Positions 63,821 to 64,000 of a stretch of 64,000 bases of DNA are shown in pieces. Below the pieces are notes generated by a model that was not told where the DNA came from, searched no databases, and saw only the letters and a program-made list of their open reading frames with translations. Made by a program: the position numbers and the translations under genes. Numbering within the stretch: position 1 is the stretch's first letter; every line of letters begins with the position of its first letter. The DNA is from Scalindua sp964344685 (GTDB taxonomy: Bacteria > Planctomycetota > Brocadiia > Brocadiales > Scalinduaceae), in assembly GCA_964344685.1 (NCBI GenBank), contig CAYFOK010000015.1, forward strand, positions 1 to 64,000, written 5' to 3'.

Positions 63821-64000
63821 ATATAAAAAAATTCGATGCCACTCTTCTTCAGCCGGAAGCTTCTGCTAAGCGAAAAGGTCATTTAAAATAATTTTATATA
63901 TAATGTCAATAAGATTATGCCGATTAATAAGTCATAACATGGCTAAGCACTTGTAGCTTTCAATGATACAAAAGAGACTTTCAAATATATAAAAGGTATT

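Overview
This 64 kb window is a low-GC bacterial chromosome segment made almost entirely of housekeeping and signalling genes. It runs from the 3' end of a 23S rRNA gene to greA. Gene content points to an anaerobic, Gram-negative-type bacterium, and the style of the genes is most like Planctomycetota of the anammox group (Brocadiales, perhaps Scalindua-like). That assignment is inference from general recall (AT-rich coding, a bacterial histone, a heme-bearing chemoreceptor, a metallopterin ergothioneine synthase) and was not checked by alignment. Many genes lack a clear Shine-Dalgarno sequence.

Layout. 1-610: 23S 3' end, 5S rRNA and terminator. 737-6348: Fur-family regulator, rpmB, gatC-gatA-gatB, a divergent 66-residue bacterial histone with its own strong promoter, and proB. 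6446-12382: pabA/trpG, a probable non-coding RNA with promoter and terminator, then nusA-infB-ylxP-rbfA::hisG, where rbfA and hisG share one reading frame. 12516-22566: TPR lipoprotein-like exported protein, yebC, ftsH, tRNA-Pro(GGG), an acidic membrane-anchored repeat protein, gpsA, glyA and prfB with its programmed +1 frameshift. 22677-29174: the translation cluster thrS-infC-rpmI-rplT-pheS-pheT; infC uses an AUC start and PheT lacks the usual EMAP-like tRNA-binding domain.

29340-43230 is the most interesting accessory region. It holds a heme-c chemoreceptor with a duplicated signalling tip, followed by an apparent anaerobic ergothioneine locus: an ABC ATPase, a fused binding-protein/permease, an EgtD histidine methyltransferase, and a 1135-residue molybdopterin-oxidoreductase/cysteine-desulfurase fusion with the architecture of metallopterin-dependent ergothioneine synthase. 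A giant His-rich MscS channel follows. Together these genes would trimethylate histidine, insert sulfur from cysteine without oxygen, and move ergothioneine or a related betaine across the membrane.

43555-63755 mixes signalling and small unknown genes: a FapA/DUF342 protein, two paralogous HD-GYP proteins, pepF, an SRAP gene broken by one TGA, a SWIB-domain protein, a small-gene pair, short inverted-repeat elements (one MITE-like), a DUF1566/Lcl protein, a Mut7-C RNase protein overlapping a PAS-like protein, an isochorismatase-family hydrolase, rsmE, two sodium/solute symporters, a TTG-start small gene and greA. No CRISPR array, prophage or intact insertion sequence was seen.
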